Source: Kitagawia praeruptora (taxonomy: Eukaryota; Streptophyta; Magnoliopsida; Apiales; Apiaceae). From it: DNA of 64,000 nucleotides. Position numbers and translations under genes: made by a program. Where the stretch lies: NCBI GenBank assembly GCA_037693485.1, contig CM075353.1, positions 102,754,501 through 102,818,500 on the forward strand, written 5' to 3'. Each line of letters opens with the position of its first letter. The first letter of the stretch is position 1. Shown here in pieces: positions 10,851-20,224 of the stretch. The notes beneath the pieces are model-generated. The model was not told the DNA's origin and did not search any database. It saw only the letters and a list, made by a program, of their open reading frames with translations.

Positions 10851-12674
10851 TTGCAGGGCAACAGGGTCAGTACCCTAGTCATGGACAGTGGATGTTCAGG
10901 ACACATGACTGGAAATAAAGCCCTGCTATCAGAGTATGAGGAGAAGGCTGGCACAAAAGTTTCCTATGGAGATGGCAACATAGGACATACTCTGGGATAT
11001 GGCAATATTAATCTTGGGAGTGTCATCATCACAAATGTAGCTCTGGTTCCAGGACTCAAGCATGATCTGCTATCTGTGAGTCAAATCTGTGACAGAGGAT
11101 ATCATGTAGATTTTCAGCCTGAATATTGTCAAGTCATCAGTAAATCTACAGGGAAAGTTGCTCTAGTTGGAAACAGACACAATAACATCTATGAAGTAAA
11201 ATTGTCAACAAACACTGATGGCAAAGCAGTGTGTTTGTCAACAAGAATGTCCAGTGAAGAGAGTTGGAAGTGGCACAAGAAACTCTCTCATTTGAATCTG
11301 AACAACATCAATGAGCTGATAAAGAATGATCTTGTAAGAGGTCTACCAAAGTCATTGTTGAATGTAGAAGGCCTGTGTGATTCTTGTCAAAAGGCCAAAC
11401 AGAGAAAAGCCTCCTTCAAAAGCAAATCTGAGTCTTCAATTGTTGATCCTTATCATCTCCTACATGTTGATCTTTTTGGACCAGTGAATGTTATGTCTCT
11501 TGGAAAGAAGAAATATGCTCTAGTCATTGTTGATGAATATACCAGATTCACATGGGTATATTTTCTTGCAAAGAAGGATGAAACTGCATTAACACTGACA
11601 GAACATATATTACAACTGGACAAAGGGTCAGAGAATCAAGTGAAGATTATCAGAAGTGATAATGGAACTGAATTCAGGAATTCATCAATAGAAGAATTTT
11701 GCAAGAATAAAGGAATCAAACAAGAATTTTCTGCACCTGGCACTCTACAACAAAATGGTGTAGTGGAGAGGAAGAACAGAACCTTGATAGAAGCTGCAAG
11801 AACCATGCTAGATGAAGCAAAGCTGCCAACATACTTCTGGGCAGAAGCAGTTCAAACAGCTTGTTTTACTCAAAATGCAACACTGATCAACAAGCATGGT
11901 AAAACACCATATGAAATGGTGAAAAAGAAAAAGCCAAATCTAAAATATTTTCATATTTTTGGATGCAAGTGCTTTGTATTGAAGACTCATCCTGAGCAGT
12001 TGACCAAATTTGATCTAAAGGCAGATGAAGGAATTTTTGTTGGCTATCCACTGTCAACTAAGGCATTCAGAGTTTATAATCTGAGAACCAGAGTGATCAT
12101 GGAATCAATTCATGTGTCATTTGATGACAAGAAAATAACTGGACTTGAAGATGTTAATGAACATGATCAACTGCACTTTGAAAATGAAGATTCATTCTCT
12201 GAAAAAGTAAACTCTGATCAGACTGATCTGACAAACTCTGTTGAACTAAACTCTGAACCTCTACTGGTAAATACTGAAGAAACTCTTCAATCAGAAACAA
12301 GAGAAGAACCAGTTGAGGGGGAGCATGAAGAATCACATCAAAGTGATAATTCAAATACTGATAGTGACTCAGTTGATAATTCTGAATCAAACTCTTTTGA
12401 TTCAAACTCTGTTGATAATTCTGAGCAGTCACATTCAGGGGGAGCATCAGAAAATGAAGGAAGGCACCAAGAAAATCAGGAAAGCATTGATCAAGGGGGA
12501 GGATCACATAATGACAGAAGCAATTTGCCTTCTGCAAGAAAATGGACTAAGTCACACACACCTGATTTGATTATTGGTGATCCAGATGCAAAAGTAAGGA
12601 CAAGAAGTGCAACAACAAATGAATGTCTGTTTCATGCATTCTTGAAGAAGCTCTTAAAGATGTTGACTGGATAA
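10851..12674 (+). CDS. Sirevirus-like protease and integrase, 607 aa
   Basis: The aspartic protease core MDSGCSGHMTG is at residues 8-18. The integrase zinc domain (WHKKLSHLN...CDSCQ) starts near residue 142. The catalytic core has HVDLFGP, RSDNGTEF and NGVVERKNR, giving Asp, Asp and Glu. Downstream are FWAEAVQTA and IFGCKCFVL, usual for Copia integrase, then an acidic Ser/Asn-rich linker to the RT. The frame ends 18 codons after NECLFHAF where a small deletion shifts frame into the RT ORF. The relation to gag needs a frame change, so expression would require frameshifting, splicing or a separate start, or the copy is damaged here. Confidence 0.9.
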   Translation: MQGNRVSTLVMDSGCSGHMTGNKALLSEYEEKAGTKVSYGDGNIGHTLGYGNINLGSVIITNVALVPGLKHDLLSVSQICDRGYHVDFQPEYCQVISKSTGKVALVGNRHNNIYEVKLSTNTDGKAVCLSTRMSSEESWKWHKKLSHLNLNNINELIKNDLVRGLPKSLLNVEGLCDSCQKAKQRKASFKSKSESSIVDPYHLLHVDLFGPVNVMSLGKKKYALVIVDEYTRFTWVYFLAKKDETALTLTEHILQLDKGSENQVKIIRSDNGTEFRNSSIEEFCKNKGIKQEFSAPGTLQQNGVVERKNRTLIEAARTMLDEAKLPTYFWAEAVQTACFTQNATLINKHGKTPYEMVKKKKPNLKYFHIFGCKCFVLKTHPEQLTKFDLKADEGIFVGYPLSTKAFRVYNLRTRVIMESIHVSFDDKKITGLEDVNEHDQLHFENEDSFSEKVNSDQTDLTNSVELNSEPLLVNTEETLQSETREEPVEGEHEESHQSDNSNTDSDSVDNSESNSFDSNSVDNSEQSHSGGASENEGRHQENQESIDQGGGSHNDRSNLPSARKWTKSHTPDLIIGDPDAKVRTRSATTNECLFHAFLKKLLKMLTG

Positions 12675-13936
12675 CAGCAATGCAAGAAGAGCTAAATGAA
12701 TTTGAAAGAAATGAAGTGTGGATCCTTGTACCAAGGCCCAAGAACAGATCCATTGTTGGTACTAAATGGGTTTTCAGAAATAAAACTGACAGTGAGGGTG
12801 TTATCACAAGGAACAAAGCAAGACTGGTTGCAAAAGGCTATTCACAGCAGGAAGGAATAGACTATGATGAAACATTTGCTCCAGTTGCAAGATTGGAGGC
12901 AATCAGAATTTTTCTAGCATATGCCTATCATAAGAAATTCAAAGTGTTTCAGATGGATGTGAAAAGTGCATTTTTAAATGGAAAACTTGAAGAAGAAGTG
13001 TTTGTGGAACAACCACCAGGTTTTGTTGATCCAAAATATCCAGACCATGTCTACAGGTTAGACAAGGCACTTTATGGACTTAAGCAGGCACCAAGGGCAT
13101 GGTATGAAACTCTTTCTAAATTTCTACTAGAAAGTGGGTTTCACAGAGCAGGGTTAGTTTTTCTTCCTAGCAATTATGCAGCTCCACTGGAGAATGCAAA
13201 CGCTCCAGAGGTGTTTCATTTGTTTCAAAATTTCTTGAAAGATTCCGAAATTGGGAAGGCTTTAACTGCACCACCAATACTCTCTGCTTCACAGATTGCT
13301 ACTTTTTGGACAAACTCTGTGTATGATGATGGAGAAGAGTCTGGCACTCCAACAATTACTTTCACTCATGATGAATCAGAGTATATCATTACTCCAACTA
13401 CGGTTAGGGATGCTCTGGATTTTGAGACTCACACTTCTTACAGTGTTGTTGGTCACGACCGCTTGCGGACAATGTTGCAGCAAATTGGCTGTGCAGGAAA
13501 TTTGGATAAGTTGGGATCTCTGAGAAGGCCACTTTTGAGAAAGGAATGGAGTTTCTTTTTCGATTGCATTACACGGGCTTTTGGAAAGAAGACAACAAAT
13601 TGGGATGCACTTCCTCTTGACACTCTCCAAATTGGTCATGCTCTACTGTATGGAGGTAATTTTGATTTTGGTAGACTAGTTCTAATGAATTTGGGAGAGC
13701 GTTTGTCTGAGCCTACATCTGTTTATTTTTCTCGATTTTGTCAAATGCTATTCACTGCTTGTGTGCCTAATCTTACAATTGCTGAAGCTGATGTCATTCA
13801 GCCTTTTCAAGTTGCTAAAAGGATGTTTTCTGATTTGACAAATAAAGATGTCACTAAACAGCAAATACCTGCTATGTTTATGCCACTAGTCTTACAAAAC
13901 TATGTCAACCAACCTCAAGATTCTCAATCTACATAA
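12623..13936 (+). pseudogene. Truncated Copia RT fused to N-terminus of extra ORF
   Basis: Residues 1-170 are Copia reverse transcriptase: TKWVFRNKTDSEG, NKARLVAKGYSQQEGIDY, the first catalytic Asp in FQMDVKSAFLNG, and LYGLKQAPRAWY. Right after LLESGFHRAG the sequence changes, without a stop, to an unrelated protein (LVFLPSNYAA...). YVDD, the rest of RT and all of RNase H are missing. Residues about 180-437, with ILSASQIATFWTNSVYDDG and a later WSFFFDCITRAFGKKTTNWD, belong to the extra 3' ORF. A TAA at 13934-13936 interrupts it, and the same frame continues at 13964. The junction is most simply an internal deletion of several hundred codons. Confidence 0.85.
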
Positions 13937-13963
13937 TCATCACCACAACCTGAACCACAACAA

Positions 13964-16855
13964 ATGCCTGAACCATTAGACACCATACATTCTCATCCTA
14001 TACCAACACATGAGCCAACATCCACAACCACTGTACCTACAACATCCACTCATCAACCACAACCTGAACACATAAACTCTTCACCAATAAACTCTGAACA
14101 AATAAACTCTGAATTCATAAACTCTGAGCCAGTACCTACTGATCAACCAAAATCCAAACCAAAAAGAAAAATACACACTACACAAAATACTAAACACTCA
14201 AAGGCTAAACAGACATTACCTGGAGCTGTTTATACCAGAAGAAAGAAACAAAAGGCAAACAGACCTTCACTTTCACCAACTAAGGAGAGTTCTAGTGAAG
14301 AAGAAGAGGTGACTGCAGTGCCTCAAGCCAAGAGAAGGAGATTAATTCTTTCAGAATCTGATGATGAGCCAGTTGAAGCTCCAGAGGTGGTTTCACAGCA
14401 AACACCTACTGTTGAGATTGCAGTGAATGCTGAATCTGCAGAGGTTGATATACCTGCAGAGGTTGAAATACCTGCAGAGGATAAAATACCTGCAGAGGTT
14501 GAAATACCTGCAGAGGATAAAATACCTGCAGAGGATGCTGTGATTGTGAATGCTATGCCTGCAGAGGTTAACATGCCTGCAGAAGAGGATCACAGAGATG
14601 ATTTTTCACCAATGAATGATATTCATGACTCATTTCAATCAATCCTTGATCCTATCTCACCTGTTGTTCACACTGAAGCTCCTGGTGTAGCTGATCAGCC
14701 TGCAGTTATTCTTCCTGAAACTGTAGCATCACACACAGAGCTGATATCTGATGCTTATCAAATTCCTGACAAAGGTGATGAGGTTGAACAAGCAACTAAG
14801 GATAACTCTCAATCTTTGCCAGTTGAAGCTACAAATCCAAACTCTGTTGCAGAGCCTGTGCAACATGAGGAGAATATTGAAAAGATTGAAGAAGTTGTTG
14901 CAGAAACTGTGGCTGACAAAGCTCAGCACAGTGGTTCTTTACAAGATGCTCAAGCTAATGATGCAAGTGTTGAAGATGAAGCTGAAAACAGTGCAAACTC
15001 TGATTCTTTTCTCAGTGCACCAGCACAGACTGAAAACAAACATACATCTTTTGATCAGCCTTGTCCATCTCATACAATTGAAGAAGAGCATCTTGCTAAA
15101 TCTGCTGCTAACTGGTATAAAGAAGACTGTATTTTTCCAAAAGGGAGAGCAGCCAATTTCATTAAGCAGACTCCTAGTCAAATTTCAAATCCAGAGATTT
15201 TATCATGCTTAAAGGCAACTGTGGTACAAGTCAAAACTCTGGATGGAAATTTTGCTGACACAAAACAACAAATTGCTTCTTTGAAAACTGAGATACAGAC
15301 TAGAGAAATGAAAATGGAAAGAGAGTCTAAAATCAAAGCTGCACAGCTTTCTAAAGTTCAAGATACTCTCTTTGCCAGGTTAGGAAAGGTTGAAGAGAAT
15401 CAGGCTGCCTTGTTTGAGAAGGTTAATTCAATTGCTAACTCCTTGGAGCTCATTACATCTATACTCATTCCTGATGATGTCAAAAAGGGGGAGAGAGTTG
15501 CTAAGTCAAAATGCAAAGTTTCTCAAATTCTGATCAAAAAGGATGATGCTGGAGGTGGAGGAGCAAGTGATAAGGTTTTAAACTCTGAGTCATTAACTCT
15601 GAGATCTGGCAAATCTCTTAAGTCACAGTCTGTTGGAATAAACACTGAAACTCAAGGTACTTCAAAGACCAAGAGTTTGGAATTAATATCTAATCCAAAG
15701 ACTGATGAAGAGTTAGCTGTTAAGCTTTTCATGGAAGAAAATGCAGAAGGAGTTACTCTAGAAGATGCTAAAGCTGAAGAAAAGAGTCTGCAAGAAAAGC
15801 ATCTAAAAGCTTTAAAGTCTGATAAGTTGAAGAAGAGTGAGAAAGTTGTTAAAGCTGCAAAGCCTATTCTTAAAGGCATTCAATTCAAAGAACAAGTTGG
15901 TACTAATCAAAGGATGCAAGTATCCAGAAAACCAACAGATGCAGAAGCTAAGCAAAAATTGAAGAATGTTGTTACAACCTCTGTTGATACACATGTTGTA
16001 CAGAAGAATGAAGACACAACCTCTGTTGCTGAACAAGTTGTGACCACACCACTATTGTCTTCTCAGTTGAAATCAAAGTTTGGAAAAGGCGTTCTTCATG
16101 ATTCAAGTCTAGCAGCTACAGCTCCAACTACAGCTCCAATGGATTTCACTGATGGTAGAGCCTTATCTGGTAAAATCGGATACAACAAAGGAGGCATAGG
16201 CTCACACAGAGACAAAAGACAATATGTTGGTCCCAGAGATCCTTCTTCACTGGCTGTTCCAGGTCATGGTGTCACTCAAGAGAGTTTAGACAGACTGGAG
16301 TCAGTACAGCTTGTTTATCAGAAGAGTTTAGAGAAGGATTTTCTGCTATATTTCATGGCTGATGGAACAGTATTTAAGGTTGATGAGAAGGATATTGATT
16401 TAAAATACTGGGAAGAACTAGAATATGTTTTGTATCTTTTCAGAGTAAGAAATCAAAGAGCTCAGTCAGTTGCAAATGTACTCAGACAAAAGATGATTCA
16501 AAATCTTGCAAGAAGAAATATGAAATTCAACAGTAAGTATGTTCCTAAGTACAGAGATTGGAATGGCAATCTAATAGAAATGGAGAAGGGGACTACAAAG
16601 CTGAAGACAGATCTTGGAATTACTGTTCTGGATTTTAATGTGAAGTCTGAGGAAGTGAAGTATATCAGGTTGGGAAATGAAATGAGGAGAAACAAAATAT
16701 ACGATCTTAGAGCTGCTATCTATCAGACTGATGAGAATGATCCTCAATTGAGAGAAATCAAGGAAGCCATGCAGATAGAGCTTGAAAATGCTGAAAGAAG
16801 ATTGCTTATAGACTATCTCAGGACAATGCCAGATCTTCAAGAGATTAGAAGTTGA
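13964..16855 (+). CDS. Extra 3' ORF of Sirevirus-like element, 963 aa
   Basis: In the same frame as the ORF ending at 13936 and separated from it by one stop, so probably one original protein. It is Pro/Thr/Asn-rich at first, then basic (KPKRKIHTTQNT...RRKKQK), then has an 18-bp coding minisatellite with IPAEVE/IPAEDK repeats (14448-14590). A coiled coil follows near residues 405-510 and a charged C terminus ends PDLQEIRS. I see no signal peptide or membrane segment, so an envelope role is not supported. The position before the 3' LTR matches the extra ORF of some Sireviruses. From memory, similar proteins accompany Copia elements in asterids. Function unknown. Confidence 0.75.
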   Translation: MPEPLDTIHSHPIPTHEPTSTTTVPTTSTHQPQPEHINSSPINSEQINSEFINSEPVPTDQPKSKPKRKIHTTQNTKHSKAKQTLPGAVYTRRKKQKANRPSLSPTKESSSEEEEVTAVPQAKRRRLILSESDDEPVEAPEVVSQQTPTVEIAVNAESAEVDIPAEVEIPAEDKIPAEVEIPAEDKIPAEDAVIVNAMPAEVNMPAEEDHRDDFSPMNDIHDSFQSILDPISPVVHTEAPGVADQPAVILPETVASHTELISDAYQIPDKGDEVEQATKDNSQSLPVEATNPNSVAEPVQHEENIEKIEEVVAETVADKAQHSGSLQDAQANDASVEDEAENSANSDSFLSAPAQTENKHTSFDQPCPSHTIEEEHLAKSAANWYKEDCIFPKGRAANFIKQTPSQISNPEILSCLKATVVQVKTLDGNFADTKQQIASLKTEIQTREMKMERESKIKAAQLSKVQDTLFARLGKVEENQAALFEKVNSIANSLELITSILIPDDVKKGERVAKSKCKVSQILIKKDDAGGGGASDKVLNSESLTLRSGKSLKSQSVGINTETQGTSKTKSLELISNPKTDEELAVKLFMEENAEGVTLEDAKAEEKSLQEKHLKALKSDKLKKSEKVVKAAKPILKGIQFKEQVGTNQRMQVSRKPTDAEAKQKLKNVVTTSVDTHVVQKNEDTTSVAEQVVTTPLLSSQLKSKFGKGVLHDSSLAATAPTTAPMDFTDGRALSGKIGYNKGGIGSHRDKRQYVGPRDPSSLAVPGHGVTQESLDRLESVQLVYQKSLEKDFLLYFMADGTVFKVDEKDIDLKYWEELEYVLYLFRVRNQRAQSVANVLRQKMIQNLARRNMKFNSKYVPKYRDWNGNLIEMEKGTTKLKTDLGITVLDFNVKSEEVKYIRLGNEMRRNKIYDLRAAIYQTDENDPQLREIKEAMQIELENAERRLLIDYLRTMPDLQEIRS
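14448..14590 (+). repeat. 18-bp coding minisatellite with CTGCAG
   Basis: CCTGCAGAG recurs at 18-bp steps (about 14453, 14471, 14489, 14507, 14525) with two looser copies after. It encodes alternating IPAEVE and IPAEDK. Copy number is likely variable. Confidence 0.85.
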
Positions 16856-16990
16856 AGTCTGTAAGAATTTTCTTATTTTCTGTAGAATTTGTTAAGTAAA
16901 AGCTTAAACTCTGTTTGTTAAACACTGTAGACTTTGTATTTGTTTTGACATCATCATTTACTGTAAACTTATACATTCTTACTAATGAAC

Positions 16991-17004
16991 AAGTTGGGGG
17001 AGAT
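16991..17004 (+). promoter_or_regulatory. Polypurine tract of Sirevirus-like element
   Basis: AAGTTGGGGGAGAT immediately precedes the 3' LTR at 17005, the expected plus-strand primer site. Confidence 0.8.
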
Positions 17005-17519
17005 TGTTAGAAATGATTGATGAGAACAGTGTTTGGAAGCTAAGGTGACAAAACAGAGTTTAACTGGAAGCAGTCAGAGTTTAGTTAAACACTGACTGGA
17101 AGCGCAACAGAGATTGTTAAACTCTGTAGCGGAAGCGTCTGAGAGTCAACAGTGTTTGAAGATTGATACAAGATAAATATGGAAGCAATATCTTTGAAGA
17201 TTGGATAGCTATCAAAGAGATTGAGTTGACTTAGAAGACGTGTAGCAATCGTGATTGATATCAATTGTATAGCTTAATTATAGGAGAATCAATTACTGAT
17301 TGTACGAAGCTGTATGTTTTATAAATACAGTTAGGTTAACCCTAGAAGGGTATCGAACATTGAGAAATTCATTGATTGTAACCTAAGCAGCTCTCTGTGA
17401 TATTTTACATCACTGAGAGAGGAATTGTTAATTCCAAACAGTTTTTAAGTGTTAAAAAGTGTGCTCTTGTTAAGTTATTCATACAGTACTTAATTACATA
17501 TTGTGTATTCAACCTAACA
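17005..17519 (+). repeat. 3' LTR of Sirevirus-like element
   Basis: 515 bp, TGTTAG...CCTAACA, followed by target duplication CATTA (17520-17524) and then LINE sequence that is contiguous in block B. Confidence 0.95.
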
Positions 17520-17524
17520 CATTA

Positions 17525-18614
17525 AGCTTAGATAATTTAAAGTCCTTCCAATCTGAGCCTTCCTTTACCCTAAGCAAAAACTTTCAACTGATATTCCCAC
17601 CACTATAATATTGCAAAAACCTAACGTATTGAGCTTTAATTGAAGACTTTTAACAGTCTGATCTTCTCTAGAGAAACCTACTTTTGTCTGGTAAAGACCA
17701 TCTTCCACGTCCTCATCAACCACCATTTCAATGTTTTCAAACATTCTTTTGTGAAAAATTTCCTCACAATCAGCTTTGATCTGTACTTTTGGATTTGGTG
17801 CCATCGGATTTTGAACATACTGAGATTTGATCGTATCTTTGCTGGGATGAGAAATCTTTCCATCAATAATAATAGATAACTTCAATTTGTCTCCTAGACC
17901 TTCTTTTTTCTTGACATTATTGATGATTTTTGCCGCTTCTTGCTCTGAGGTTGTTTTGACGAATCCAAATCTTTGATTCCTCTTATCCCTCTTTTTAGGT
18001 AAAATGATGTCTCTAATGGTTCCACATGGTTTAAACAATTCCCATAATTCTCTTGCTGAACAGTAGTTTGGAATATCATATAAGAATATTGAACATACCT
18101 GGTTAAGACTGGTCTTTTTATTAACTTTGCTTTTCTTACTCTGAACCACTACCCATTCCTTTTCAGCATTCTTTTTAACTGCATCTGCAAAGGTTTGAAT
18201 TACCTGTGACGCCTTAGACGAATTCCTTACCTCTGCCTCTGATCTTCTTTTAAGACTTCTGAAATGAATCATACTAAGAGCTTCCGAAATCGCTTGCTTA
18301 TCTCCTATCCGAAGCCTCTCTATTATTGGTTTATCCACCAAATCATTGTTTAACCAAATAAAATCATTTAGTATTCTGTCTCCTGAACTTTTATTCGACG
18401 ATCTAATCCCTGCTTTATAACTTAATCTCCCCTTCTTGCTTTCCTCTTGACGTCTACCTCCATGACCTGAGTTACCGGAATCTTTGCAGTTTCCGTTGAT
18501 CGAATTTGAATTTTCAAATTTCCTTGACGATTCCCCTCCCTTGATCGCCATTCTTAGAAAAGGTAATGGCTCTAGATTTAGTAAAAATAATGGCTCTAAA
18601 TTTGAAATTTCCAT
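17525..18614 (-). pseudogene. LINE ORF1, N-terminal part with RRM (block A)
   Basis: The ORF starts at 18614, or at the internal Met (MAIKGGESSRKF) at about 18551, which is the start available in block B. It encodes a basic Ser/Gly-rich N terminus and an RNA-recognition motif: CSIFLYDIPNYCSAREL (RNP2 region) and KRNQRFGFVKTTSEQEA (RNP1 region). Such ORF1 proteins bind LINE RNA. The frame runs off after VVGISVESFCLG because one base is missing relative to block B. It is separated from its C-terminal part by the Sirevirus. Confidence 0.8.
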
Positions 18615-18640
18615 GATGATTCACCCGAGTCTACCACACG

Positions 18641-19260
18641 TCAGTTAACCAATAAGAATCGAGGAATTATTTTAGGACCAATCAAAGCTAATTCCTAAAA
18701 TTTAGACATTTACTTATTTACAATCTCACCCTACCTCTTTAATCATGGTTAGTTAACGCTTCTAATTTAAATATAATAATGATTTTATTAAACATATCCA
18801 TAAGTACCTATTTTTAAATCAAAAAATATTAATTAGAAAATCACAATTTTAATTTGAAATCAATCACATTATCAAACATTATAAATTTATATTTTAAATT
18901 AAATTTCATAATTAATCATTCATTAATCAACCACTCTTTTAATATAAAATCAGCCACAATCATATTATCATACATTATAAAATGATTTTTATAATATATA
19001 TTGTACAATTATTATCGATATTAAATAATTATAATCTAACTTAACTAAAAATATGAAAAAATTGGATTTGAAATCAGGTTTTAAATAACTTGGATAAAAT
19101 CCATACCTTCAAAATTTTGATTTTTTATAAGCTTAAAAATATTTTTATTCATAAGTTGTTAAAAAAATTAATTAAAAATATGGGTATATTTTCTGGGTGC
19201 CATCACTAAGATAATAATCTTTTGACCCTTTTTGATAGATAATAAGTTGTTAGAATATTT
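18641..19260. other. AT-rich non-coding stretch, duplicated in block B
   Basis: No gene is seen. The sequence matches 49880-50412 up to 19165, which marks the right edge of the A/B duplication. Parts recur again at 50560-50760 and 58235-58600. Confidence 0.7.
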
Positions 19261-19443
19261 TTATTCTAGCTGCCAGTTCATCATCAGAAACATCCACTCG
19301 AGTTCCTGATCATAGGAGCACTCAGAGCTGGTGTTCTTTGGAACATCGTCCACTGGAAAGCTTGCACCTTCCACTACGATCGTGAAGTTTTCGTAGTTGA
19401 ACACTATATTGGCAATACGTATGACGAGAGCATTGAAGGCCAT
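19261..19443 (-). CDS. Hypothetical 60-aa ORF with promoter-like upstream region
   Basis: MAFNALVIRIANIVFNYENF starts a 60-residue ORF with no family I recognise. A TATA-like CTATTTAAAC lies 80 bp upstream, and a pyrimidine-rich leader precedes the ATG, as in real plant genes. The ORF stops quickly (MNWQLE), so it may be the first exon of a lost gene or a fragment. Confidence 0.3.
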   Translation of the reverse strand: MAFNALVIRIANIVFNYENFTIVVEGASFPVDDVPKNTSSECSYDQELEWMFLMMNWQLE

Positions 19444-19522
19444 TTGATAGATGGGGGTTTGATATGAAAAGATAACAATTAAGAATGTTTGAGAGGATGA
19501 GAAAGGGGATTAACTGGGGATG

Positions 19523-19532
19523 GTTTAAATAG
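19523..19532 (-). promoter_or_regulatory. TATA-like box upstream of the 60-aa ORF
   Basis: CTATTTAAAC on the minus strand, 80 bp before the ATG at 19443, followed by a C/T-rich leader. Confidence 0.35.
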
Positions 19533-19730
19533 AGGAGTTGTAAGGCATATGAAACAAGGCTCATATTAATTGAGAATGTCATATTTGCATGCAGTTTTAG
19601 TCTCTTAGATTCCCAATAGACGCAATAAACTCTCTGAGTTTCAATACACATATTCCCAATAGACGCAAGACTAATGAAATACATCTCAATAGGTACGCAT
19701 CTTTTCAAAAAATGCAAGACTTAATAGATT

Positions 19731-19768
19731 TAGAGAGAGAGATCGAGAGAGAGGGAGAGAGAGGAGAC
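19731..19768. repeat. (GA)n microsatellite
   Basis: Imperfect GAGAGA run. A second simple repeat, (GT)n, is at 19945-19965. Both lie in gene-free sequence between the 60-aa ORF and the satellite. Confidence 0.85.
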
Positions 19769-20224
19769 ATACGAGTACTGATTGCCGGATATCATCTTCG
19801 CCGGAAAGGGGGTGAAAACCTAGGGTTAAAACAGGCCAATTGATCTAAACAGTGCCTCTGCTCATCTTAATTTTCAGCTTCTGGGACTTTTTTTCAATCA
19901 AATCTAGAACCAATTGTTGGATAAGAGGGAAAAAAGGATTAAATTGTGTGTGTGTGTGTGTGTGAGATTCAGTCGAGAGACAGAGAGAGATGTGAATTAG
20001 GGTATAATTGTTAAGGGGGGAAAACATTTGGTGTAAAGGGGGGAACTTTTGATTAAGGGGGGAAATATTTGGTATAATTTTTTTATTTAATTTATTTTTT
20101 GAAAATCATCTTTAAATCATTTATTAATTTGATATTTAAATAAAATAATATTCTAAAATCGAAATTTTGATTTTAAAATCAAGATATCAAAATTAGCTTA
20201 TCCCCATATTTTAAAAATAATTTT

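Larger units (their letters stand above)
8019..17519 (+). mobile_element. Sirevirus-like Copia LTR retrotransposon with RT deletion
   Basis: A 9501-bp element bounded by 515-bp LTRs (TG...CA) and a 5-bp target duplication, CATTA, at 8014-8018 and 17520-17524. The uninterrupted site is visible in LINE B near 48758-48763. Order: 5' LTR, initiator-Met tRNA primer site, gag (8597-10840), protease-integrase (10851-12674), a truncated reverse transcriptase fused to an extra ORF (12623-16855), polypurine tract, 3' LTR. The large gag and extra 3' ORF fit Sireviruses. It lacks YVDD and RNase H, so it must have moved with proteins supplied in trans, or been broken after insertion. I count 4 substitutions between the LTRs, so insertion is recent. 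Confidence 0.95.
2607..18640 (-). mobile_element. LINE retrotransposon (block A), split by Stowaway and Sirevirus
   Basis: A plant L1-type LINE read on the minus strand. It runs from ORF1 (18614 down to about 6960, interrupted by the Sirevirus at 8019-17519) into ORF2 (6597 to 2607). ORF2 order is endonuclease, reverse transcriptase, zinc-binding segment, RNase H. A second, deleted copy with the same insertion flanks lies in block B, so both come from one insertion that was later duplicated. No clear poly(A) tail or target duplication is visible at the 3' end. Confidence 0.85.
1..19165. repeat. Segmental duplication block A
   Basis: Position 1 aligns with 40972 in block B and with about 60490 in block C, in the same orientation. 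Homology with B continues, apart from later insertions and deletions, to 19165 (50412 in B). Insertions private to A are a MITE at 204-588 and a Sirevirus at 8019-17519; a Stowaway at 6616-6865 sits in a part deleted from B. The block carries defensin-like exon 1, an RNase H-like ORF and a LINE. By eye, non-inserted sequence differs from B at roughly 1-3 percent of sites. Confidence 0.9.

Noticed and set aside
14729..15212. Overlapping ORFs on both strands inside the 963-aa ORF
   Set aside because: Shadow frames of a long, low-complexity coding region.
13964..16855. Retroviral-type envelope protein
   Set aside because: Position fits the env-like ORF of some Sireviruses, but no signal peptide, transmembrane segment or cleavage site is visible.
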